Notes under the pieces: generated by a model | What the model was told of the DNA's origin: nothing | The model's database searches: none | What the model saw: the letters and a program-made list of their open reading frames with translations, nothing else | Shown: positions 8,453 to 16,000 of the stretch, piece after piece | How the letters are laid out: each line of letters begins with the position of its first letter | Numbering within the stretch: position 1 is the first letter of the stretch | Position numbers and translations under genes: made by a program | Assembly (NCBI GenBank): GCA_020849765.1 | Contig: JADLAY010000083.1 | Location: 1 to 64,000, forward strand | DNA: 64,000 bases | Direction of reading: 5' to 3' | From: Anaerolineae bacterium | Lineage (GTDB): Bacteria; Chloroflexota; Anaerolineae; Aggregatilineales; Phototrophicaceae

Positions 8453-9325
8453 ATGGCGGCACGACTGAGCATCCGAACCCTCAACGGCAACCTGACGCGG
8501 GCGCATCTGCCCGACGTGCAGGTGCATCTCGCGCTGCCGAAACGCTTCCTCGGCGCGGCGATCGTGCTCGTCGTCTGCCTGATGGCGCTGTTCGCCCCGC
8601 AGATCGTCCCCGGCGACCCCAGCCAGATCGATGCGCGGTCGCGTCTGCAAGCGCCGAGCCTGGAACATCCCTTCGGCACCGACGCCTTTGGCCGCGATCT
8701 GTTCCGCCGCGTCGTCCACGGCGCGCAGCCGAGCCTGGGCGTGTCCGTCTTCGCTGTGGCGCTGGGTGCTTTCCCCGGCATCCTGCTCGGCATGATGGCC
8801 GGGCGCCGCGGACGCTGGCTCGATCATCTGCTGACGCAGGTGATGGACGCCTGGATCGCCCTGCCGGGGGTGCTGCTGGCGCTGCTGCTGGCTGCGGTCA
8901 TGGGCCGCTCGCTCGTGGTGCTGACGCTGGCGCTCGGCGTGGGCACGATTCCGATGTTCTACCGGGTGGCGCGGGCGGAAACACTGCGCATCCGCAGCGC
9001 GCTCTATGTCGAGGCGGCCGTCTCGCTCGGCGCGGATTCGTGGCGCATCACGCGGGCACATGTGCTGCCCAACATCGCCTCGTCGATGATCGTGCTTTGT
9101 ACCGTCATGGTCGGGCGCATGCTGCTCGCCACGAGCGCCCTCAGCTTCATCGGCCTGGGCGCGCCGCCGCCGTCGCCGGAATGGGGTGGCCTGCTGGCCG
9201 AGGGGCGCACGCACATGCACGAGGCCTGGTGGCTGATGTGGTTCCCCGGCCTGATCATCGCCCTGACGACCTTCGGTTTCTACCTGCTCGGCAACAGCGT
9301 CCGCGATCAGCAGGCGGGGGAGTAG
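8453..9325 (+). CDS. ABC transporter permease, DppC type
   Basis: A 290-residue membrane protein of the DppC/OppC family: HPFGTDAFGRDLFRR near residues 70-85, the EAA loop YVEAAVSLGADSWRITRAHVLPN near 185-210, and FIGLGAPPPSPEWG toward the C-terminus. It forms the channel with the permease at 7385. The gap of 144 bases before it contains a G-rich hairpin, so it may be expressed at a different level from the upstream genes. Confidence 0.9.
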   Translation: MAARLSIRTLNGNLTRAHLPDVQVHLALPKRFLGAAIVLVVCLMALFAPQIVPGDPSQIDARSRLQAPSLEHPFGTDAFGRDLFRRVVHGAQPSLGVSVFAVALGAFPGILLGMMAGRRGRWLDHLLTQVMDAWIALPGVLLALLLAAVMGRSLVVLTLALGVGTIPMFYRVARAETLRIRSALYVEAAVSLGADSWRITRAHVLPNIASSMIVLCTVMVGRMLLATSALSFIGLGAPPPSPEWGGLLAEGRTHMHEAWWLMWFPGLIIALTTFGFYLLGNSVRDQQAGE

Positions 9326-9440
9326 GGGACGGGAAGAGGGTGCTCGGTGCTCAGTTGGGGTTCACGGTGCCTGGTTCACCGTTCACCGTGCGAACACCGA
9401 TGTGTTGCTCACTCCACAATCGACCACAATCAGATCCGTT

Positions 9441-9518
9441 GTAGGGACGAGGCGTGCCTCGTCCGACCAACCGCCGCCTTCCCAATTCGTCGTAGGGACG
9501 CGCAACGGCGCGTCCGCC
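9441..9518. repeat. Family A hairpins (two forward copies)
   Basis: Positions 9441-9465 have the stem GGACGAGGC/GCCTCGTCC and 9492-9518 the stem GGACGCGC/GCGCGTCC, each after GTAG. They occupy the gap 9326-9642 between convergent genes. No gene is seen in that gap. Confidence 0.75.
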
Positions 9519-9642
9519 GAAACCGCTAATCCGCCCGCCGCTCATGGGCAAACCGCCCCATCTCCTGATTTCTCATCCCTGGCCGGTCGGGTTTGACACC
9601 CCGACGGTCATTCCGCCTACTCGGCAATGCCTCACCGACTCA

Positions 9643-10098
9643 TCACTTGAGCTGCTCGCCCAGCCCGACGATGATGCCCTCGGGGCCGCGGATGTAAGCG
9701 AGCCGGTACGTGTCTCCGTATTGCACCACCTCGCCGACCAGTTCGGCGCCGTGGGCCAGCAGGCGCGCGACCAGCTCATCAATGTCATCGACGGCCAGCA
9801 TGATGCGGCGGATTCCAAGCTCGTTCACCGCGGCCTTCTCCGCCCCCGTTCGGATGGCGTCCGGCGTGTGGAACTTGTCCAGCTCGATCCGTCCGTGGCC
9901 GTCCGGGGTGCGCATCAGCGCGAGGGTCGCGCGGACGTTCTCAAGGCCGATCAGACGATCGACCGAGGGGCCTTCGACGGTCGTTTCGCCTTCCAACTCG
10001 AATCCAAGTTCGAGAAAGAAGGCTTTGGCGGCTTCGAGGTCGTCGACGACGATCAGGACGTTGTCCATCCGTAAGAGGCTCGATTTTCTTGATTCCAT
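9643..10098 (-). CDS. VOC/glyoxalase-fold protein
   Basis: A 151-residue single-domain protein of the vicinal oxygen chelate superfamily: a first beta-alpha-beta module MDNVLIVVDDLEAAKAFFLELGFELEGE, and a second module IRRIMLAVDDIDELVARLLAHGAELVGE ending with YIRGPEGIIVGLGEQL, including the usual GPEG(I) turn. Members include glyoxalases, dioxygenases and resistance proteins; the substrate cannot be told. The start at 10098 is chosen because GGAG precedes it by about seven bases; a start ten codons later (MDNVL) is possible. Confidence 0.8.
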   Translation of the reverse strand: MESRKSSLLRMDNVLIVVDDLEAAKAFFLELGFELEGETTVEGPSVDRLIGLENVRATLALMRTPDGHGRIELDKFHTPDAIRTGAEKAAVNELGIRRIMLAVDDIDELVARLLAHGAELVGEVVQYGDTYRLAYIRGPEGIIVGLGEQLK

Positions 10099-10520
10099 AT
10101 CGCTGCTCCATCTTTCACAAATCCTCTGCTGACAAGTCCAACGCCTGGCTTTTGCACACCATCGCCCTCGATCTTCATCAGGTTCATATGCTGATGATCC
10201 ACGTTGAACATCCATTGTATGCCAACGCAGCCACCGCCGAGGGCTCAAGCCCAGGCTAGTCGTTCGGGCGGGAAGCCGTCTGAAGCAGGCTCGAACCCGC
10301 CCGGCATATAGCGAGTCTGTATGGACGAGGCAGCGCAGAATGCCGTGCAGAGGTGAGTGATGCGCGAGCAGCCGGGCGCATCGTGACGCACACCGCCGCC
10401 GCCCCTACGTCGTCCCCTCCGGCTAATGGCTAATTGCTAGCCGCTAACGGCTAATAAATAGCCATCTGCCCCCCTTCGCGCTAAAATCAACGCCATGTCG
10501 TCATCCACAGAACACCGCCT
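10099..10520. other. Intergenic region without a supported gene
   Basis: This 422-base gap holds a loose inverted repeat, GGGCGGG with CCCGCCC, around 10265-10303, and family D TTAGCC-type repeats at its right end (10421-10463). No coding signal, RNA gene or clear promoter was recognised. Confidence 0.5.
10421..10463. repeat. Family D repeat, left copy (GGCTAA units)
   Basis: Units of GGCTAA/GCTAA spaced by a few bases (GGCTAATGGCTAATTGCTAG, then CCGCTAACGGCTAATAA). An inverted-orientation counterpart rich in TTAGCC lies at 11363-11405, so the two copies flank the pair of small membrane-protein genes. Confidence 0.6.
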
Positions 10521-10940
10521 ATGCCACCCCTGACGCGTTACTTCATCAAAGCCAGCCTGATCTACCTCGTGAGCGCGCTGCTGGTCGGCGGGGCCGCGCT
10601 GGCCCGCGCGCCGCTGGGGCTGCCCTCGTGGGTCGGCCTGCTGCAGCCGGTCTACTATCACCTGCTGATGGTCGGCTGGGTGACGCAGATGATCTTTGGC
10701 GTCGCCTACTGGATGTTCCCCAAGTTCAGCAAGACGGAGCCGCGCCGCAGTGTCCCGCTCGGCTGGGCCATCTTCATCACGCTCAATATCGGGCTGCTGC
10801 TGCGCGTGGTCGGCGAGCCGCTGGTCACGCTCAACCCGGCCTCCGGGCTGGGCTGGATGCTGGCCGTCTCCGCGGTGCTGCAATGGATCGCCGGGTTTGG
10901 CTTCATCGTCAACACCTGGGCGCGCGTGAAGGAGCGCTGA
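10521..10940 (+). CDS. Small four-helix membrane protein, haem-copper-oxidase-subunit-I-like fragment (paralogue 1)
   Basis: A 139-residue protein with four predicted transmembrane segments (about 10-30, 40-63, 76-96, 107-130). Helix 2 contains HLLMVGWVTQMIFGVAYWMFPKF. The His-x5-GW...G..YW..P pattern resembles helices of cbb3/NO-reductase-type subunit I and related haem proteins; a haem-binding role is therefore possible but unproven. It is clearly related to the next gene. The stop is one base from the next start, so the two are translationally coupled. Confidence 0.6.
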   Translation: MPPLTRYFIKASLIYLVSALLVGGAALARAPLGLPSWVGLLQPVYYHLLMVGWVTQMIFGVAYWMFPKFSKTEPRRSVPLGWAIFITLNIGLLLRVVGEPLVTLNPASGLGWMLAVSAVLQWIAGFGFIVNTWARVKER

Positions 10941-10941
10941 C

Positions 10942-11355
10942 ATGCCGCGGTTGGCCGTCTGGATCGTGCGCACGGCGCTCATCTACCTGGGCTGCGGCTT
11001 CACCGTCGGCGGCTATATGCTGCTCAACAAGGGGCTGCGGCTCGACCCCAACTTCCTGACCTGGGTCTACATGCATGAAGAACTGCTGCTGATCGGCTGG
11101 ATGCTCCAGTTCGTGATCGGCGTCGCCTTCTGGATTCTGCCGCGCTTCATGACCGCGCCCAAGTATGGCGCCATCGAGCTCGCCTGGGCGGGCTACATCG
11201 TGCTCAACATGGGCGTGCTGACGACGATCGTCGGCACCTGGATCGAGGGGCCGGGCTCGGCGGCAGCGCTGATCGGGCGCGGGCTGGAGATCGTCGCGGC
11301 GGCAACCTTCGCCATCTACATGTGGCCGCGGGTCCGGCCGTTTTTGGTGGGGTGA
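10942..11355 (+). CDS. Small four-helix membrane protein (paralogue 2)
   Basis: A 137-residue paralogue of the upstream gene, with four predicted helices. Its helix 2, HEELLLIGWMLQFVIGVAFWILPRF, aligns with the upstream protein's helix 2 and keeps the His, GW, G and P positions. The two may form an eight-helix complex, with one conserved membrane His from each subunit. The function is unknown. Confidence 0.6.
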   Translation: MPRLAVWIVRTALIYLGCGFTVGGYMLLNKGLRLDPNFLTWVYMHEELLLIGWMLQFVIGVAFWILPRFMTAPKYGAIELAWAGYIVLNMGVLTTIVGTWIEGPGSAAALIGRGLEIVAAATFAIYMWPRVRPFLVG

Positions 11356-11362
11356 GGGAGCT

Positions 11363-11405
11363 GGTAGCCATTAGCAGTTAGCCGTTGGCTGTTAGCTGTT
11401 AGCCG
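11363..11405. repeat. Family D repeat, right copy (TTAGCC units)
   Basis: Repeated GTTAGC/TTAGCC units (AGCCATTAGCAGTTAGCC, then GTTGGCTGTTAGCTGTTAGCC with one variant) in the inverted sense of the copy at 10421-10463. Confidence 0.6.
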
Positions 11406-11437
11406 GATGGGATGACGGTCGGCCATAGGGATTCGGC

Positions 11438-11463
11438 GTAGGGGTTTGGCGATGCCAAACCCG
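11438..11463. repeat. Family A hairpin (GGGTTTGGC stem)
   Basis: GTAGG followed by the stem GGGTTTGGC/GCCAAACCC with loop GAT. It lies between a plus-strand membrane protein gene and the converging kinase gene. Confidence 0.7.
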
Positions 11464-11550
11464 ACCGGTGAACGGCCTGGTGCCTCGCCTCTATCAAGAT
11501 ATCGTTTCGAGAATTCTCTGTGGAATCGCCCCCAAAGGGCGAGAACCCGC

Positions 11551-12687
11551 CTACGCGGTCGCTCGCGAATACTCCGGCTGCGGCGCGTGCGCGTTAGCCA
11601 GCTCGATCCAGAAGGTCGAGCCGCCGCTCGTGTTGTTGTCGACGCCGACGTCGCCGTCCTGCATCTCGACCAGATGCTTGACGATCCACAGGCCGAGGCC
11701 GGTGCTCTTTTCGCCGCCGGTGGGCCGCGCGCTCAGCTTGCCGAATTGCGTGAACAGCAGATCGCGCTCGTTGTCCGGGATGCCCGGCCCCTGGTCGGCG
11801 ACGCAGACGCGGATGCGCGAGCCGGCGTTCTCCGTCCAGATATGGACGTCGCTGCCGGGCGGGCTGTACTTGATGGCATTGCTGACCAGATTCGACAGCG
11901 CCTGCTCGAAGCGCGAGCGATCGGCATACAGGATGCCGCCGACGTCGCCGACAATCAGGCGGATGTCCTTTTGCGCCGCGTGCATGGTGTACTGCTTGAC
12001 CAGATGCGCCACGCAGCTGCTCACGTCGACCTCGACCGGGCTCAGGCGCAGCGCCTCCGGGCTGACGGCCGCCGTGTCCAGGAAGTCGGTGATGACCGTC
12101 TCCATCGATTCAACCGACAGCTTGACCGCATTCAGGATGTCCTCACCGTCCGGGATGGCGTCGGCGTAGTTCAGGATGAGACCGATGGCCATGTCGATGT
12201 TGTTGATCGGCCCCTTGAGATCGTGCGAGGCGATGCGCAGCAGGCGATCCTGCCATTCCTGCGCTGCTTCCAACTGCTGGATCGTGTGCTTGCGCTCGTC
12301 TTCCAGGCGCTTGAGACGGATCTGCGTGCGCACACGGGCCAGCATCACGTCGACGTCGAGCGGCTTGGTGATGTAGTCGTTGGCGCCGAGTTCGAAGCCG
12401 CGCGTCACGTCATCCGTGCGCGACAGCGCCGAGATGAGCACGACTGGCAAATCCGCGAGGACGGGATCGTGGCGGACGTGCTGCAGCACGAGCAGCCCGC
12501 TCATCCCCGGCATCATGATATCGACGAGTGCCAGATCGAATGGGGCCTGCGACAGCGCGTCGAGCGCGCTCTGCCCATCCGGCACGCTGAAGACCTGATA
12601 GTCGCGACTGAGCAGCCGTTCCAGGAGAATGCGGTTCCCCGGCTCGTCGTCAACCACCAGGATCAGAGGGATCGAATCAGATGTCAT
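11551..12687 (-). CDS. Receiver-histidine kinase protein (response regulator fused to HisKA-HATPase)
   Basis: A 378-residue soluble protein. Residues 7-122 form a receiver domain with the acidic pocket VVDDE and phosphoacceptor D56 (LALVDIMMPG). Residues 128-145 are a short coiled linker, followed by HisKA with H155 in RIASHDLKGPINN, and a HATPase_c domain with N-box SNLVSNAIKY, G1 ADQGPGIPD and G2 STGLGLWIV. There is no membrane segment, so it is a cytosolic relay kinase that probably receives phosphate from another kinase. The start at 12687 is chosen for the GAAGG eight bases upstream. Confidence 0.88.
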   Translation of the reverse strand: MTSDSIPLILVVDDEPGNRILLERLLSRDYQVFSVPDGQSALDALSQAPFDLALVDIMMPGMSGLLVLQHVRHDPVLADLPVVLISALSRTDDVTRGFELGANDYITKPLDVDVMLARVRTQIRLKRLEDERKHTIQQLEAAQEWQDRLLRIASHDLKGPINNIDMAIGLILNYADAIPDGEDILNAVKLSVESMETVITDFLDTAAVSPEALRLSPVEVDVSSCVAHLVKQYTMHAAQKDIRLIVGDVGGILYADRSRFEQALSNLVSNAIKYSPPGSDVHIWTENAGSRIRVCVADQGPGIPDNERDLLFTQFGKLSARPTGGEKSTGLGLWIVKHLVEMQDGDVGVDNNTSGGSTFWIELANAHAPQPEYSRATA

Positions 12688-12731
12688 TGTTTGCCCTTCG
12701 AGCAAAATGATTGCGTGTCTCAATTATTATA

Positions 12732-12799
12732 AATTGCGACTCAACGCGTCATTAATTGAGATTCCCCCAAGACAAAGTATTAATTGCGAGTTAACACGT
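12732..12799. promoter_or_regulatory. Paired 18-bp direct repeats 50 bp apart upstream of the carotenoid genes
   Basis: AATTGCGACTCAACGCGT at 12732-12749 and AATTGCGAGTTAACACGT at 12782-12799 agree at 15 of 18 positions and are exactly 50 bp (about five turns) apart. They lie between the divergent kinase gene and the phytoene/squalene synthase gene. The gap 12688-13016 is otherwise without features that I recognise. Confidence 0.5.
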
Positions 12800-13016
12800 G
12801 AGCACTATCGTGAATTCACGGCTGCACGATTGAGCGCTGCCAGGCAAAGACCAGTACATCTGTCAGGGTTCGAGGGTGAAATATGTCACTTGTTGAGCGT
12901 CCTTGCGAGACCCTGCGCGCGCCCTCCCGTATAGGTCTGTGGGATAAGCAAATACGCGAACGCGCAATCTTCCGCGCGCAATCGCCCTCAGACCCCCAGA
13001 GAGAAGCGAAGGTCTC

Positions 13017-14006
13017 ATGACAAATCAAGCCGTCGTTTCGGGCCGCCTGAACGCGCCCTGGACTCAGCACGAGTACAACGCGAATAACACTGTTGTCGGC
13101 GATAAAACACAATTTGATCATGATCTGGCCGCCCGCATTACCAAAGCAGCCAGCCGTCAAACCTACTACACGATACACTACCTGGTCGACCGCGAGCGCG
13201 TGGCCGATGCCTACCGGGCCTACGGCTACTTCCGCTGGGTCGACGACTACCTGGATCAACAGGCGTCGCAGCGTGCGCTCAGCCTGGCTTTCGTCGAGCG
13301 GCAGCAGATGCTGATCGAGGCCTGCTACCGCGGTGAGCAGCCGCGCGATCTGGCGCCGGAAGAGCAGCTGCTGGCCGACTTGATCGCGAGTGACAGCGAG
13401 GCGGACAGCGGCCTGCAAGCCTACATCCGCAACCTGATGGCCGTGATGGCCTTCGATGCCGAGCGCAAAGGGCGCCTGATCGACGAGGCGGAACTGGCGG
13501 AGTATTCGCGGCTGCTGGCAACGGCGGTCACCGAAGCGATGCACTACTACATCGGCCACGACGCCCCGTCGCCGCACGACGAAGCGCGCTACCTGGCCGT
13601 GACCGGCGCGCACATCACCCACATGCTGCGCGACACGTTCGAGGACGTCGAGGCGGGCTACTACAACATCCCGCGCGAATTCCTGGATGCGCACGGCATC
13701 GACGCCGCCGACGTGACGAGCGAAGCCTACCGCGAGTGGGTCAAGAGCCGGGTCGAACTGGCGCGCGACTACTTCCGCGCAGGCCGGGCCTGTCTGGCGC
13801 AGGTCAAGAGCGTGCGCTGCCGCGTCGCCGCCTACGCCTACATGGCGCGCTTCGAAAGCGTGCTGGCGGCCATCGAGCGCGAGGACTACCGCCTGCGCGA
13901 GGATTATCAGGACTGCAAGAGCCTGAAGACCTGCCTGCGCATGGTCTGGAACATCGTCAGCGGCTCCGCGAGCTACATGGTCGCCGGCCGCCTGGGACGG
14001 GCGTAG
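13017..14006 (+). CDS. Squalene/phytoene synthase family protein
   Basis: A 329-residue head-to-head prenyl synthase. The first aspartate-rich motif is in GYFRWVDDYLD and the second in HMLRDTFEDVEAGYYNIPRE, as in phytoene synthase (CrtB) and squalene synthase. It condenses two prenyl diphosphates (GGPP or FPP). The CrtI-type desaturase gene downstream favours a carotenoid product. The N-terminal 40 residues are extended and polar. The ATG at 13017 follows GAAGGTCTC. Confidence 0.82.
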   Translation: MTNQAVVSGRLNAPWTQHEYNANNTVVGDKTQFDHDLAARITKAASRQTYYTIHYLVDRERVADAYRAYGYFRWVDDYLDQQASQRALSLAFVERQQMLIEACYRGEQPRDLAPEEQLLADLIASDSEADSGLQAYIRNLMAVMAFDAERKGRLIDEAELAEYSRLLATAVTEAMHYYIGHDAPSPHDEARYLAVTGAHITHMLRDTFEDVEAGYYNIPREFLDAHGIDAADVTSEAYREWVKSRVELARDYFRAGRACLAQVKSVRCRVAAYAYMARFESVLAAIEREDYRLREDYQDCKSLKTCLRMVWNIVSGSASYMVAGRLGRA

Positions 14007-14025
14007 GACAATATCACATATCGGC

Positions 14026-14119
14026 GTAGGGGCGGGATATATCCCGCCCGTACAGAACCGTTTCTGTAGGGACAGGGCGTGCGACCGTAGGAAGTCCCCT
14101 TTTGGGGACCCTGTCCGTC
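14026..14119. repeat. Family A hairpins, the second with a nested insert
   Basis: Positions 14026-14053 carry the GGGCGGGATAT palindrome after GTAG. Positions 14066-14119 have outer arms GGACAGGG/CCCTGTCC separated by an insert containing CGACCGTAGGAAG and its own hairpin GTCCCC-TTTT-GGGGAC. A second nested copy lies at 15700-15748, on the far side of the desaturase gene. Confidence 0.7.
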
Positions 14120-14148
14120 CGAATGAACAAAATCGCTAGAGGGACACG

Positions 14149-15633
14149 ATGAAATCAGCTTCTATTGTGGTGATTGGCGCAGGCATCGGCGGGATCAGCG
14201 CCGCGACGCATCTGGCGAAACGCGGCATGCACGTGACCATGCTCGAAAAGAACAACAACCCGGGCGGGCGCTGTGACACGTTCGAGCGTGAGGGCCATCG
14301 CTTCAACACCGGCCCGACCCTGCTGGTGATGCCGCACCTGTACGAGACGGAGTTCGCGGCGCTCGGCGAAGACGTACACGATCTGCTCGACATGGAACGC
14401 ATCGACCCGACCTATCACCTGGTCTTCGACGACGCCAGCCAACTGGCGCTGACGTCGGATCTGGCGTCGATGAGCCGCCAGTTGGAGGCGATGGAGCCGG
14501 GCAGCTTCCGGGGCTTCCTGCGCTACATCGAAGAAGGCCAACGCCATTACAACGTCGGCGTCGAGCGGCTGGTCGAGCGTGATTTCCGCTCGCTCTTCGA
14601 CTTCATCAACCTGCGCAACATGCCGCTGGCCTACAGCCTCAAGCCGCTGGTGCCGCATTACCGGCACATGGGCCAGTTCTTCAAGGGGTCGCGGCTGAAA
14701 TCCGCCTTCACCTTCCAGGACGTCTACATGGGGTTGAGTCCGTTCCGCGCCCCGGCGACCTTCTCGCTGATGCCGTACTCGGAGCTGGCACATGGCGTCT
14801 GGCATCCCAGGGGCGGCATGTACGGCGTGATCGACGGCCTGATGGCAATGGCGCGCGGCGAGAACGTCGAATTCGAGTTCGGCGCCAGCGTCGACAAAAT
14901 CGAGGTCGACGGGTCGCGCACGCGCGGCGTCCGGCTGGCGGATGGCCGTTTCGTGCCCGCCGACATCGTCATCGCCAACGCCGACCTGCCCTACGTCTAC
15001 AACGATCTGCTGCCGGACAAAGGCCCCGCCGAGCGCATGGCACACAAGCAGTTCTCGTGCTCGGTCATCAGCTTCTTCTGGGGCGTCGACAAAGCCTACC
15101 CGGCGATCAAGCCGCACACGCTGTTCCTGGCCGATGATTACCGTGAGAACTTCGTCGCCATCGACGACCAGCACTCGATTCCGGACAATCCCAGCCTCTA
15201 TATCCACGCCCCGTCACGCATCGATGCGTCGATGGCCCCGGCGGGCGAGGACACGCTGATCGCTATCGTGCCGGTCGGTCACATGGACGATGGGAGCGAA
15301 CAGGACTGGACTGCCATCCGCGACAAGGCGCGCGAGGCCGTCTACCGGCGACTGAAGCTGATCGGCATCACCGATCTGGATCAGCACCTCAAGTTCGAGG
15401 TCAATTACACGCCGCTGTCCTGGCGCAAGCGTTACAACCTGATGAAGGGCGCGACGCACGGGCTGGCGCACACGCTGACGCAGCTCGCCTATTTCCGCCC
15501 GCACAACCGGCACGCGCGCTATCGCAACCTGTATTTCACCGGCGCGAGCACGCATCCCGGTACCGGCGTGCCCTCGGCGTTGATTTCCGGGCGGCTGGTC
15601 GCCGAACGCGTGATGGACGACCTGCGCGGGTGA
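14149..15633 (+). CDS. crtI: Phytoene desaturase (CrtI-type) family oxidoreductase
   Basis: A 494-residue FAD-dependent enzyme. The N-terminal dinucleotide-binding motif IVVIGAGIGGISAATHLAKRG is followed by EKNNNPGGRCDTFEREGHRFNTGP, diagnostic of CrtI/CrtN/CrtP-type desaturases. The C-terminal FTGASTHPGTGVPSALISGRLVAERV is the second family signature. It introduces double bases' worth of unsaturation into phytoene or a related chain at the membrane surface; whether it makes lycopene, neurosporene or an apocarotenoid cannot be told. The synthase upstream supports a two-gene carotenoid pathway. Confidence 0.85.
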   Translation: MKSASIVVIGAGIGGISAATHLAKRGMHVTMLEKNNNPGGRCDTFEREGHRFNTGPTLLVMPHLYETEFAALGEDVHDLLDMERIDPTYHLVFDDASQLALTSDLASMSRQLEAMEPGSFRGFLRYIEEGQRHYNVGVERLVERDFRSLFDFINLRNMPLAYSLKPLVPHYRHMGQFFKGSRLKSAFTFQDVYMGLSPFRAPATFSLMPYSELAHGVWHPRGGMYGVIDGLMAMARGENVEFEFGASVDKIEVDGSRTRGVRLADGRFVPADIVIANADLPYVYNDLLPDKGPAERMAHKQFSCSVISFFWGVDKAYPAIKPHTLFLADDYRENFVAIDDQHSIPDNPSLYIHAPSRIDASMAPAGEDTLIAIVPVGHMDDGSEQDWTAIRDKAREAVYRRLKLIGITDLDQHLKFEVNYTPLSWRKRYNLMKGATHGLAHTLTQLAYFRPHNRHARYRNLYFTGASTHPGTGVPSALISGRLVAERVMDDLRG

Positions 15634-15655
15634 TCGACGCCATGTCTGTGCAATC

Positions 15656-15748
15656 CGGACGAGGCAGGCCTCGTCCCTACGAAAAAACGCGATCTGGATG
15701 TAGGGACGACGCCTGCGACCGAAGGAAGTCCCTTTGGGGCGTCGTCCG
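15656..15748. repeat. Family A hairpins downstream of crtI, the second with a nested insert
   Basis: Reverse copy at 15656-15680 (stem GGACGAGGC/GCCTCGTCC, then CTAC). Forward copy at 15700-15748 has outer arms GGACGACGCC/GGGCGTCGTCC and an insert with CGACCGAAGGAAGTCCC, nearly the same insert as at 14066-14119. Confidence 0.7.
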
Positions 15749-15827
15749 ATGATTTCCCCAATGACATAATCGCGTTGGGGTGCGATAGCGGACGCCATGA
15801 TGCGGATTGATAGAACAACCGGCAACA

Positions 15828-15957
15828 AGTGCACATCCAATGACCGCCGGATGGTCAACCATCCGGCTAAGGTTGCGCCCGGTGAACCGGGCTGCACAAC
15901 CGGAATAAGTCCCGTTTACGGGACGCAACATTAGCCAGGGCATTGATGCCCTGGCGG
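15828..15957. repeat. Family B composite repeat, second copy
   Basis: The same element order as at 2512-2656: ATGACCGCCGG hairpin with loop TCAA, GGTTGCGCCC hairpin (GCCCGGT/ACCGGGC), a GTCCCGT/ACGGGAC hairpin, and a GCCAGGGCAT/ATGCCCTGGC hairpin, with the order of the middle two reversed. The gap 15634-16000 contains no gene. Confidence 0.7.
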
Positions 15958-16000
15958 AGCTCGTTCCCGAATTAATTAGTAGATCTGCGTAACATCGTCC

